A DNA stretch of 61,101 nt from contig CASDXF010000015.1 of NCBI GenBank assembly GCA_949285075.1, positions 1 through 61,101 of the forward strand, given 5' to 3'. The stretch's first letter is position 1. Every line of letters starts with the position of its first letter. Shown one piece after another: positions 41,137 through 48,787 of this stretch. Below the pieces are notes generated by a model that did no database searches, was not told where the DNA came from, and was given only the letters and a program-made list of their open reading frames with translations. The translations under genes and the position numbers were made by a program. The DNA comes from an uncultured Bacteroides sp. GTDB taxonomy: Bacteria > Bacteroidota > Bacteroidia > Bacteroidales > Bacteroidaceae.

Positions 41137-44100
41137 TTACTCCAAACCCCACTCGCTTTTGTCTTCCTCCGACAGCGACCTTCCGGCGAAGCGGCGCTCG
41201 CAGCAGTTGAGCAAGTCCTCCACATCGCCGAATATGGGCCACACGCAAATCGTTCCGTCCGAAGCGGCGGCGTATATCCACTTTCCGTCCTTGCTGAAGC
41301 ATAAGGCGGAGATACGGGTTCTTCCCGCTTTTAGAGAATGTACACACTCTGCCGGATTCCGTGTCAGGTCCCATATCTTTATATTCTCTCTGGAGTTTGA
41401 GTAATTATTGTACCCCACCGCGACGAACTTGCCATCCGGGCTAAGACATACAGTCCTTACCGACTCCCCTACTCCCGGAATAGCTAAAGTTTTCCGCGTT
41501 TCAAGGTTATGAATATACACGTCCTGCCAACCGCTTACCGCAAGCGTCTTGTCGTCGGCGCTGAGCGACATGGATTTCAGCCTCGCGCCAAACTTCATCC
41601 TAACCAGTTCCACTTCCCTCTCGCTACCAACCTCACGGCGGATAACCATACTGTCGTCGGAACAAGAATACAGGTACTTGCCGTCGGAGCCGAAGCACAA
41701 GTCGTTCACAACCGCCTTATGGCCCTCCCACACCTCTTTCACGACGTATTGCGAGTCTAACTTGAGCGCATAGATATTGCCGTCTTCCGAAGCGGCCGCC
41801 AACAGATTCCCTTCGCTATTGAACGCCACGCTTTGCATGTCATCACTGTTTTCACGTATATCCAACGGTTTACGGGAGCTATCCTTAGGATACCATGTAC
41901 GCAAATGTCCCCGCGTGTCTCCGTAGGCTACCGTTGACAAATCGGGACTGAGCGCCACGCAAGTATACCAGTCCGAACCGGAGACAGAATCAACGCAAGT
42001 ATAGTCCCGAAGGTTCCATAACTTAACACTATGGTCATAACTGGAGGAAGCCAAAAAGCTACCGTCAGCGCTCAGCGCGACATCAGACACTGTATTCGAA
42101 TGTCCTTTCAATATAATCTGGTCATAACCCAAATCGTGGGAAAGTTGGCGGAACAAGGAATCTATTTCCTCGCCCGCCGCCAGTCCGCGGTAGTCGTGGC
42201 CGCTTATGTAGTCCGACAATACCAACAGCGCGGTTTCCTTCTCGTACCGTTGGCAGAGCTTGTCTACCACATCCACAACGTGAGCGGCGTACTTTTCTTT
42301 CTCCAAGTGGGAATTCCACAACAGCAACCCCGTTAGCAGACAGGCCGCAACCGCGAGACAGGCAATCACCCATTTCATGTTGGCCTTGATGAAGGAGGAC
42401 ACCCGTTCGGGGGTAAGGGAGGTCACCGCAGTCAACACGTTCCGATACATCCGCCTCCATTTCACTTTGCTGACCACATACAACACGTTGCGATAGATAG
42501 CGAACAAGACCGCGACAGTCAATAAAGTAGCTATCACCGAGCAAATCCAAGCGTTTTGCACACCAAACGTAAACCATACGGACCAATAAAAGGCGACCCA
42601 ACTGACGAACGCGAACAGCATCATCTCTAAACTGGCAAGCAAGCTCCTCCACCACCGGTACGACCGGCCTTTATACGTCATGTTCAGGATAAAGAAGAAT
42701 CCGCCCACTATCAGCAAGCCCAACGCCGAAAGATAAATCAGAATCTTGTAAGTGGAGAAGGCCCACGATATATTCACCATACATTTCCGAGCGCTTCCCA
42801 ACAGGGTTTCGCCGAGGCTCTGCTCCTTTATCGCCTTAAACGCGGTAAACCCGACGTTCCGCAGGAACTTGTCCGAATGCCCATAAGGAACGTACAATGT
42901 CATATTTCTCGCCAACGAGTCCGGCAGATTATAGATAACGTGAAACTTAGGATTGGTTATATAAATCGCTTCCGTAGCGAGAGGTCTGGAGAGGAATGTC
43001 AATCCTGAAGAGGAAGAAGGAAGATAGACCTCCTTGCCCGCCGTCAATAGCGCACTCACGTCACCTATTTGAACAAACGAACTTCCCTTATACGTATTCA
43101 CACGAAATACATTACAACGCGTCGACAGCCGTTCCGCCACATCCTTATCAGTCAGCATTCCGTATAAATCGCCATTTAACTTCTTCCCCCGCTTCGTCAG
43201 TCTGTTACAAAAGCCATGCGACAGAACCCAAAGAGTATCACCTTCATCCTCTAACGCGCCCTGCAAATAGTAATCCTTAGCATATTCTGAAGATAGCAGC
43301 ATAGGAGCTCCATCCTCCATGACAACACCCTCCGCATCCTTATAGCGTGTCCGTGTACTGTCCAACACGTAGAATATCTTACCGCAGTTATAAGTCATGG
43401 AATAGATATCCGATAAATCATGAGTAAACCCTTTCGAGATGACGAGCGTATCCAAATTAGGACAGTTGGCGAACGAAAAGGTGCCATATTGTACGCTATC
43501 CTTCAATACAACTTTCCTTAAATCCTTGCTTCCGTTAAAGGCATCCTCGCTCACCTCGTCCAGTTTCTTGTACCGGTTCAAGTCCAACGTCGGGTCAATG
43601 GGACTATGGTATCCAATGATAGAGGTAGAGTCTTGACTGAATAAGATGTTGTCTATCCAATGGCCTCGACTAAAGACGGTGTCTCCTCTATATCTGACAT
43701 AAGACAAGTCTCTGCATTCATAAGGAAAGTAATGAATTGAATCCGTTTCTTTCTCTCGTTTATAAACAATTCTCTTTTCCTGAATGTCCCACAGCGCGTT
43801 ATCTAACCAGACATACCGCTCCGTATCTTTGGGGACAATCTTCTGAATATCCGTATTGCCTCTTATGCGTATCATGCCTCGCACGTACCGGGGAATGTTC
43901 AGCGTCTCCAAGTTCGGGCAATCAGCGATACGAATATAAACGGAATCAGAAAGGAACTCGATAGAGCGCAATTGGGGGCAACCGAATAAATTGACCGAAC
44001 TCCCGTTTGCTCCGTCTATTACCACATGTCGCAAAGATGCGCAATTGTTTATACTTATTCCGTCTTTTCCTCTCCATATCAGTTCCTCCACATAATTGTC

Positions 44101-45450
44101 CCCTTCGTAGTCCGCAGAATCAATGACAACCTTCCGTTCCGGAAAGAGCGGCTTCCGGGACAGAGCGTCATCCTTGCTATTTAAGCAGAACACCGAGCTG
44201 AAAAGGCTGCATGCCAGACACAGGGCCACGAATATCAGCACGGAGGTTTTCAGCAGCTTGCTTTTCTGCTTCTTCTTGCGGCGCAGACGCACGTCGTAGA
44301 TGGCTTGGGCGAGCATGTCGTGCACCAGTTCTATCTTGCCGTTCGAGAACTGGAGGATGCGGTTCGCTCCCTCGGACAACGCCTTCCATTGGGGAAGGTA
44401 CTCGCTCATCTCCTCCTCGTTCACCGTGCTACGCCGTCCGTTGGCGTCTACCAGACGGTCTTCAAGGAATGTCCTCGCCTTCGGCTTCAGGGGGATGGAC
44501 AGGTAGAAGTCCGTCAAGGGATTATTCCCCAGACTCCTTACATCGTTCAACGTGATGTAAGGCCTGTCGCCTTTCGCCATCTTGTTGAACAGCACGCTGC
44601 AAATGAGCGAGAGCACCAGCGTATTGATGTCTCCTCCATTTCCGTCCTTTACTACCTGAATGATTTCGCTAGCCACCGCCTCACACTCCGCTTCGTCCGG
44701 GGGAAGGCATCCGGCGGCCTGCCCCGGGCGGACGATGATTTCCCTCGCCTCGGTATCGGTGAGCTGCACCAAGCGGTAGCGATTGAACTTGAAGTCGTTC
44801 AGGCGCAGGCGGTCGATGCAGTCCTCCAAGCGGTAGAGGTCATCCTCGCGTATCGAGATGACGATGCGGAAGATGGTCTCGTTGTGGTAGCCCTCGGGGA
44901 ATATCTTGTTATCGTCTATCAATGAATACAATTGGCTCAGCAGCGTGAGTGTCTCCTCCTTGCGGGCAATGAAGTTCTCCTCGAACTGGTCTAATACGAT
45001 AACGGGGAACACTTCCTCACCGTCAACGAAGAAATGGCGGGTGGCGAAGTACTCCCACAGATAATCGATATTGGGAGCGTGACACTTCCGTTCAGGAGAC
45101 GGATTTATGGCGGGAGGCCCGTCCTTCCTCTCCTTTGTCCGGCGGATGTCCTTCACTTGCTCCTCAATGCGTTGAACCACATATTCGGCAAGCGACACGT
45201 CGGCCGAGGCAAACCGCACCATGACGGGCAGATAGTTTTTCCGCCTTAGCGCAGGGAATACGCCCGCCTCTAATAGCGAGGTCTTCCCAATGCCCGTGCG
45301 ACCATAGAGCGTGACGCACAGGTTGTTCTCTATCAACGCCGCAAGTTCTCCCGTCGCCGACTGGCGACCGCAAAACAGGTAGGTATATTCGTCTGTGGCC
45401 TTCGGCTCGCGATAGGCGGCCAAGCCTCTCCACGGATTCTGCTGTATCAT
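41137..45450 (-). CDS. Giant transmembrane STAND NTPase with leucine-rich-like and WD40 domains
   Basis: A 1437-aa protein. Residues 5-330 are an nSTAND1-type ATPase: Walker A YGRTGIGKTSL (about 49-59), Walker B FPVIVLDQFEENF, then a winged-helix-like segment. A membrane helix follows at about 400-425 (LLKTSVLIFVALCLACSL). Residues 440-880 hold irregular BspA-like leucine-rich strands (CASLRHVVIDGANGSSVNLF, CPQLRSIEFL, CPNLETLNI), which topology would place outside the cytoplasm. Further helices lie at about 890-1045. The last 340 residues are a WD40 propeller (GHSNTVSDVALSADGSFLAS, CFGSDGKYLYSCSDDSMVI). The SIR2-TIR gene ends 17 nt upstream, so the two form an operon. STAND proteins sense and oligomerise; here an effector partner sits next door. 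Function inferred. Confidence 0.85.
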   Translation of the reverse strand: MIQQNPWRGLAAYREPKATDEYTYLFCGRQSATGELAALIENNLCVTLYGRTGIGKTSLLEAGVFPALRRKNYLPVMVRFASADVSLAEYVVQRIEEQVKDIRRTKERKDGPPAINPSPERKCHAPNIDYLWEYFATRHFFVDGEEVFPVIVLDQFEENFIARKEETLTLLSQLYSLIDDNKIFPEGYHNETIFRIVISIREDDLYRLEDCIDRLRLNDFKFNRYRLVQLTDTEAREIIVRPGQAAGCLPPDEAECEAVASEIIQVVKDGNGGDINTLVLSLICSVLFNKMAKGDRPYITLNDVRSLGNNPLTDFYLSIPLKPKARTFLEDRLVDANGRRSTVNEEEMSEYLPQWKALSEGANRILQFSNGKIELVHDMLAQAIYDVRLRRKKKQKSKLLKTSVLIFVALCLACSLFSSVFCLNSKDDALSRKPLFPERKVVIDSADYEGDNYVEELIWRGKDGISINNCASLRHVVIDGANGSSVNLFGCPQLRSIEFLSDSVYIRIADCPNLETLNIPRYVRGMIRIRGNTDIQKIVPKDTERYVWLDNALWDIQEKRIVYKREKETDSIHYFPYECRDLSYVRYRGDTVFSRGHWIDNILFSQDSTSIIGYHSPIDPTLDLNRYKKLDEVSEDAFNGSKDLRKVVLKDSVQYGTFSFANCPNLDTLVISKGFTHDLSDIYSMTYNCGKIFYVLDSTRTRYKDAEGVVMEDGAPMLLSSEYAKDYYLQGALEDEGDTLWVLSHGFCNRLTKRGKKLNGDLYGMLTDKDVAERLSTRCNVFRVNTYKGSSFVQIGDVSALLTAGKEVYLPSSSSGLTFLSRPLATEAIYITNPKFHVIYNLPDSLARNMTLYVPYGHSDKFLRNVGFTAFKAIKEQSLGETLLGSARKCMVNISWAFSTYKILIYLSALGLLIVGGFFFILNMTYKGRSYRWWRSLLASLEMMLFAFVSWVAFYWSVWFTFGVQNAWICSVIATLLTVAVLFAIYRNVLYVVSKVKWRRMYRNVLTAVTSLTPERVSSFIKANMKWVIACLAVAACLLTGLLLWNSHLEKEKYAAHVVDVVDKLCQRYEKETALLVLSDYISGHDYRGLAAGEEIDSLFRQLSHDLGYDQIILKGHSNTVSDVALSADGSFLASSSYDHSVKLWNLRDYTCVDSVSGSDWYTCVALSPDLSTVAYGDTRGHLRTWYPKDSSRKPLDIRENSDDMQSVAFNSEGNLLAAASEDGNIYALKLDSQYVVKEVWEGHKAVVNDLCFGSDGKYLYSCSDDSMVIRREVGSEREVELVRMKFGARLKSMSLSADDKTLAVSGWQDVYIHNLETRKTLAIPGVGESVRTVCLSPDGKFVAVGYNNYSNSRENIKIWDLTRNPAECVHSLKAGRTRISALCFSKDGKWIYAAASDGTICVWPIFGDVEDLLNCCERRFAGRSLSEEDKSEWGLE

Positions 45451-45467
45451 CGGTTATGGTTTTTTAT

Positions 45468-46715
45468 TTATAATGCGGACAATACGCCCCGCTCTCCTTC
45501 TTGACTCCAACTGACCACCGATTTGTCACGGAAGGTCTCAGGAAGCAGCTCCCTGTCCGTCTTGATGTCAAAGCCTTGCAGGGTGACGGGAACCACCCGG
45601 CTTTGCTTGTTGTCTCTTATCGCCTCCCACTCCACGTTTTTATAGTATCGCCATCGGCCTTGAGTGAGATCACCTTTTACCTGCTTACTCAGTATAGGCA
45701 TAAATACCTTACATTGGCCAATGGCATTGCCTATGCGCTTGTCGTATTGGTCGCCCCCTCGCAGCTCGGCGTTGTCGAACCATACGGGCACTCCCGCCTT
45801 GACCAACACGCCGTAAATCTGACACACGATGGGGAAGTCCTCCGACGCGTAGGAGATGAATACGCCACCCGCGCGCAGGCTGTTATAGAACTTGTCGTAC
45901 ACATTCGCAACGGGGTCATTCAGTAGACTGCTCAACTCATGGACAAACCTTTTCGACTCGCCCTTGTTCCCGACATTAATTCTTTCCAAATAGCCCGCCA
46001 GTTTCCGGTCCGACTCAGACTCCTCCTGAAGGGAAATGGCTACATCACCCGCCAAATTCTCGAAATTCTGCCGGAGACAATACCAGAAGACACGGAAGTA
46101 CCAATCGTCGAATTTGCAGCCGATGGCCAATACTTTTTTGCCCGACATGTATTTTATCAGGTCTGTCGGCCTGTTCTCACCTAACCATCTCGTAGCTATG
46201 ACTTTAATCGCGTCGTTTTCGGAGAACACGTAGTCGAACCTTGAATCGGCCTTGCCGAACACATAGTACAGCGTGGGCGGCACAACGGCGAACTCTCCGC
46301 TCGGAAAAAAGGCTCCGGTATCCGCCTTGTCGTACACGTTCCTGACCCGAAGTTCCTTGCCGTAGACATGCCTCATCACCGCCTCGACATAGCCGTCGAA
46401 GGTAGTCGTCAGCACCACACGGAAGCATCTCGTGGACAAGAGAGCGACCAAGTCGCCTGAAATCTCGTCAAGGTCGTATTCCCACTCCGTTTTCAGGAAA
46501 TTGCTCAGCGTCCACTTATTCATTTCCTGCCCACCGTCCGCCTTGCGGAATTCGCTCTTCAGGTAATCTTGCGAGTTTCCGCCGGCATATTCGGGCTTCA
46601 GCACCACGTCTCCGCCAAGCACCAAGACATACTCGCCTTGATAGATGTCGCAGCACAAATCCTTAAACGTCCGGTCTACGTCTTCCGTTTTATTGTTATT
46701 TATTATTCTTCCCAT
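45468..46715 (-). CDS. SIR2-like - TIR fusion protein
   Basis: A 415-aa protein starting at the ATG for MGRIINNNK; a TTG start 27 nt upstream is possible but weaker. Residues 25-275 resemble a SIR2-like domain: YVLVLGGDVVLKPEYAGG, VVLTTTFDGYVEAV, LYYVFGKAD and KKVLAIGCKFDDWYFRVFWY. Two residues usually needed for NAD hydrolysis look changed: Asn of the TTNYD-type motif is Thr (LTTTFD, 102-107), and the HG-type motif reads FG (153-154). This half is therefore probably a binding rather than catalytic domain. Residues 284-405 are a TIR domain (GGVFISYASEDF) with the candidate catalytic glutamate kept (E362). It is the first gene of an operon with the STAND protein. Confidence 0.82.
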   Translation of the reverse strand: MGRIINNNKTEDVDRTFKDLCCDIYQGEYVLVLGGDVVLKPEYAGGNSQDYLKSEFRKADGGQEMNKWTLSNFLKTEWEYDLDEISGDLVALLSTRCFRVVLTTTFDGYVEAVMRHVYGKELRVRNVYDKADTGAFFPSGEFAVVPPTLYYVFGKADSRFDYVFSENDAIKVIATRWLGENRPTDLIKYMSGKKVLAIGCKFDDWYFRVFWYCLRQNFENLAGDVAISLQEESESDRKLAGYLERINVGNKGESKRFVHELSSLLNDPVANVYDKFYNSLRAGGVFISYASEDFPIVCQIYGVLVKAGVPVWFDNAELRGGDQYDKRIGNAIGQCKVFMPILSKQVKGDLTQGRWRYYKNVEWEAIRDNKQSRVVPVTLQGFDIKTDRELLPETFRDKSVVSWSQEGERGVLSAL

Positions 46716-46764
46716 AGCTACTTTGGCTTTTATGTTAATCAACAGGCTTACTTGTCGTTACCCG

Positions 46765-46772
46765 CAAAATTA
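46765..46772 (-). promoter_or_regulatory. Candidate promoter of the SIR2-TIR/STAND operon
   Basis: TAATTTTG on the minus strand fits TAnnTTTG, about 50 nt before the ATG. The nearest upstream TTG is at an unusual 17-nt spacing in a T-rich tract. Confidence 0.45.
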
Positions 46773-46885
46773 AGGAAAAATAAACAAAACAACACTTTCT
46801 TAAGGAATATTTCTCTATTATCGGCAGGAAAAGTTCCTTCACCCGAATAATGCGTTGATAATCAACAAGGATTTCCCGCTATGAG

Positions 46886-46921
46886 AGGCCGCCCTGCGGC
46901 TCACGAGAAATGGCCCTTTCC
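46886..46921. repeat. Modular 22-nt repeat array 9 (two modules)
   Basis: Two modules, AGGCCGCCCTGCGG and AAATGGCCCTTTCC, around one CTCACGAG, followed by AACAAACC. They equal the first and last modules of array 8 with the two inner ones missing. The 13-nt palindrome GTTGATAATCAAC (46854-46866) lies just upstream. It lies between the SIR2-TIR promoter and the end of the hmu operon. Confidence 0.8.
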
Positions 46922-46951
46922 AACAAACCGGACTCAGGATGGGCTTTCCTA

Positions 46952-47012
46952 CAAAAAAAAGACAGGAAAAGCCTTATCGGAGAGGGCTCGCGCCGCTCTC
47001 CGGATAAGGCTT
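46952..47012 (-). terminator. Terminator of the hmu operon
   Basis: A long stem, AAGCCTTATC then GGAGAG (46969-46984) pairing with CTCTCC and GGATAAGGCTT (to 47012), followed on the minus strand by T-rich sequence including an 8-T run (46960-46952). Confidence 0.85.
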
Positions 47013-47049
47013 CCGCATTACGCTTCAAAAGAAAGAAATGAATAGGCCG

Positions 47050-47397
47050 CTACTCCTCGGGCACGTAGATAATCTCGCCGTTCTCCAGCTCGTAGGCGAT
47101 GCCCACCTTCTTGCCCTTCTTTCCGCTCGCCCCGCTCTGGTCTTCGGAGGGCGTGTAGCGGTTTATCTTCTTCCCGTCCTTTGTGATAATCTCCATGTTC
47201 TCTTTTCCCGGATTCTTCACGATGGTAAAGTCCTTGTCGGTGAAGATTTCCGTCATGTTCATGTTCATCACCATAGCCACCATCAGGGCCACGGCGAACA
47301 CCATAGCCACGTCGAAGAGGTTGACTACCACGCTCAACGGGTCGGTGTCCTCGTCCTTCAGGAATACGCTAACACGCCTGCGCCTATTTCTGCCCAT
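47050..47397 (-). CDS. hmuV: HmuV-like small membrane protein of the heme operon (DUF2149 type)
   Basis: The last gene of the hmu operon, 115 aa. One membrane helix lies near residues 25-45 (VVNLFDVAMVFAVALMVAMVM) and the rest is a periplasmic domain ending in YELENGEIIYVPEE. Size and topology resemble ExbD/TolR-like partners, and it overlaps the MotA/TolQ/ExbB-type hmuU gene by 14 nt, so the two are likely translated together. In P. gingivalis the equivalent gene is called hmuV. The role is probably to energise outer-membrane heme transport or the HmuS complex; that is inferred from the ExbB-like neighbour. Confidence 0.8.
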   Translation of the reverse strand: MGRNRRRRVSVFLKDEDTDPLSVVVNLFDVAMVFAVALMVAMVMNMNMTEIFTDKDFTIVKNPGKENMEIITKDGKKINRYTPSEDQSGASGKKGKKVGIAYELENGEIIYVPEE

Positions 47398-47986
47398 GAG
47401 CCGCCTCCTTCTCTATCATTACACGTGACACGTAGTCCAGATTGTTCACGCTCTTGGCGTACCAACGCTGCTTGAACTGCATAGACACCAGTCCCACCGC
47501 GCTGACCACCAGTCCCACGACGGTAGTGGCGAACACCACCTGCATGTTGTAGGCCATGCCCGAGATGTCGCCCGTAGAGAGTCCCACCAACGCCGGGCTC
47601 ATGGAAATCAGCGTGCCTATCAGTCCGAGCACGGGACCTATCTTGGCCAGCATCTTGGAGAGGGAAACGTCCTTCTCGGCCTCGTTCTCGAACTTGGTGA
47701 GCAGGTAGTCGGCGTAGTCCTCGCTTGCCGGACGGCTCAGCATATCACGCAGATAGCTCACGTATAGCGAATTGTCCTTCGCCGGAAGGGCGGCCCGCAG
47801 CTCGGCTATCTTTCCGTCTTTCACCAACGCGTCGAACGCCTTGTCGTTCTTGCGCTTCACGATGTACATATTGTAGGTTCCCCCGATGAGAATCAGCGAG
47901 CGCACGAACAGTACCAACAAGATAATCACGTCGGGAATGAGGAGGCTGTTCGCCACCCAGAAAAGCATCTTTGATATAAATTCCAT
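47384..47986 (-). CDS. hmuU: HmuU-like MotA/TolQ/ExbB proton channel family protein
   Basis: A 200-aa membrane protein of the MotA/TolQ/ExbB family. The first helix is near residues 13-33. The conserved pair of helices and linker follow: SLSKMLAKIGPVLGLIGTLISMSPALVGLSTGDISGMAYNMQVVFATTVVGLVVSAVGL. The GPxLGLxGTL and ATTVVGL motifs define the family. It should use the proton-motive force to drive a partner, here probably HmuV and HmuS or the TonB-type receptor HmuR. It overlaps hmuV and follows hmuT by 69 nt. Confidence 0.88.
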   Translation of the reverse strand: MEFISKMLFWVANSLLIPDVIILLVLFVRSLILIGGTYNMYIVKRKNDKAFDALVKDGKIAELRAALPAKDNSLYVSYLRDMLSRPASEDYADYLLTKFENEAEKDVSLSKMLAKIGPVLGLIGTLISMSPALVGLSTGDISGMAYNMQVVFATTVVGLVVSAVGLVSMQFKQRWYAKSVNNLDYVSRVMIEKEAAHGQK

Positions 47987-48055
47987 AATTCAAGTTGTAA
48001 GTTTTGAGTTCTATGTTTTTAAGTTATAAGTTATCGGTAATCGGTTTTGAGCGCG

Positions 48056-48775
48056 CTACGGCTTGCCGGCTTCCTTCTTCGCCTTCCGGTTCCGCCACCG
48101 CTGTATCAAGGGGAACTTGAAGCGGTCCCACACGAAGCCGACCAGAAAGAGGCCGACGAACAAGACGACGGAAAGGGCCACGGCGTGCCAGTTGACGGGC
48201 TCGTCCACCGCCGCGTAGACCGTCTTCCCGTTCACCGTAGTCAGCAGTCCCAACATGCAGATGAACAGGCTGATAAGGAAGTGCATCTCCAATCGTAGGT
48301 CGGACTCAGGCACCAAGTAGCGGACCAACTTGGCGAGCAGCGGCAAGGCCGCCAACGCCACCGCCGCCAACACGTAGGAGACGGTGGAGAACGGTACGCC
48401 CACGAAGGCGAATATCAGCTCCGTCAGGCAGTAGAAGAGTACCGGAAACAGCAGCAGACTGGGATACCACCACAACGCCACGGCCCACCACGGGTTCTTC
48501 TTGCCGAAAAGTCCCCGCAGATAGGTGACGCAGAAGCTGAAGCATACGGCCGACTCCAACGTGATGATAATGGCCATGTCCTGCAAGGCTTCCACGTTCT
48601 GGAGGTAGTCGGCTATCTGCGTCTTCGACTGAAGGATGGCGTAGGGGCAGGCCAAGACGGTGAACACGGCGACCAATAGGCCGTAGAGACCCGCCTGCCA
48701 CCACTTCCAAAAGCTCAGCTTGAAAGCGCAGTTTATCACGATAAACAGCATCAAGACTAGAATAATCTGTTCCAT
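48056..48775 (-). CDS. hmuT: HmuT-like polytopic membrane protein
   Basis: A 239-aa inner-membrane protein with six or seven hydrophobic helices (for example IILVLMLFIVINCAFKLSF, MAIIITLESAVCFSFCVTYL, VSYVLAAVALAALPLLAKL). The tail is basic (RWRNRKAKKEAGKP). It lies 12 nt after hmuS and before hmuU in the conserved hmuYRSTUV order. The name is by position; despite the shared symbol it is not an ABC-type periplasmic heme-binding HmuT. The exact role is unknown. Confidence 0.75.
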   Translation of the reverse strand: MEQIILVLMLFIVINCAFKLSFWKWWQAGLYGLLVAVFTVLACPYAILQSKTQIADYLQNVEALQDMAIIITLESAVCFSFCVTYLRGLFGKKNPWWAVALWWYPSLLLFPVLFYCLTELIFAFVGVPFSTVSYVLAAVALAALPLLAKLVRYLVPESDLRLEMHFLISLFICMLGLLTTVNGKTVYAAVDEPVNWHAVALSVVLFVGLFLVGFVWDRFKFPLIQRWRNRKAKKEAGKP

Positions 48776-48787
48776 AAAGCTCCGCCC

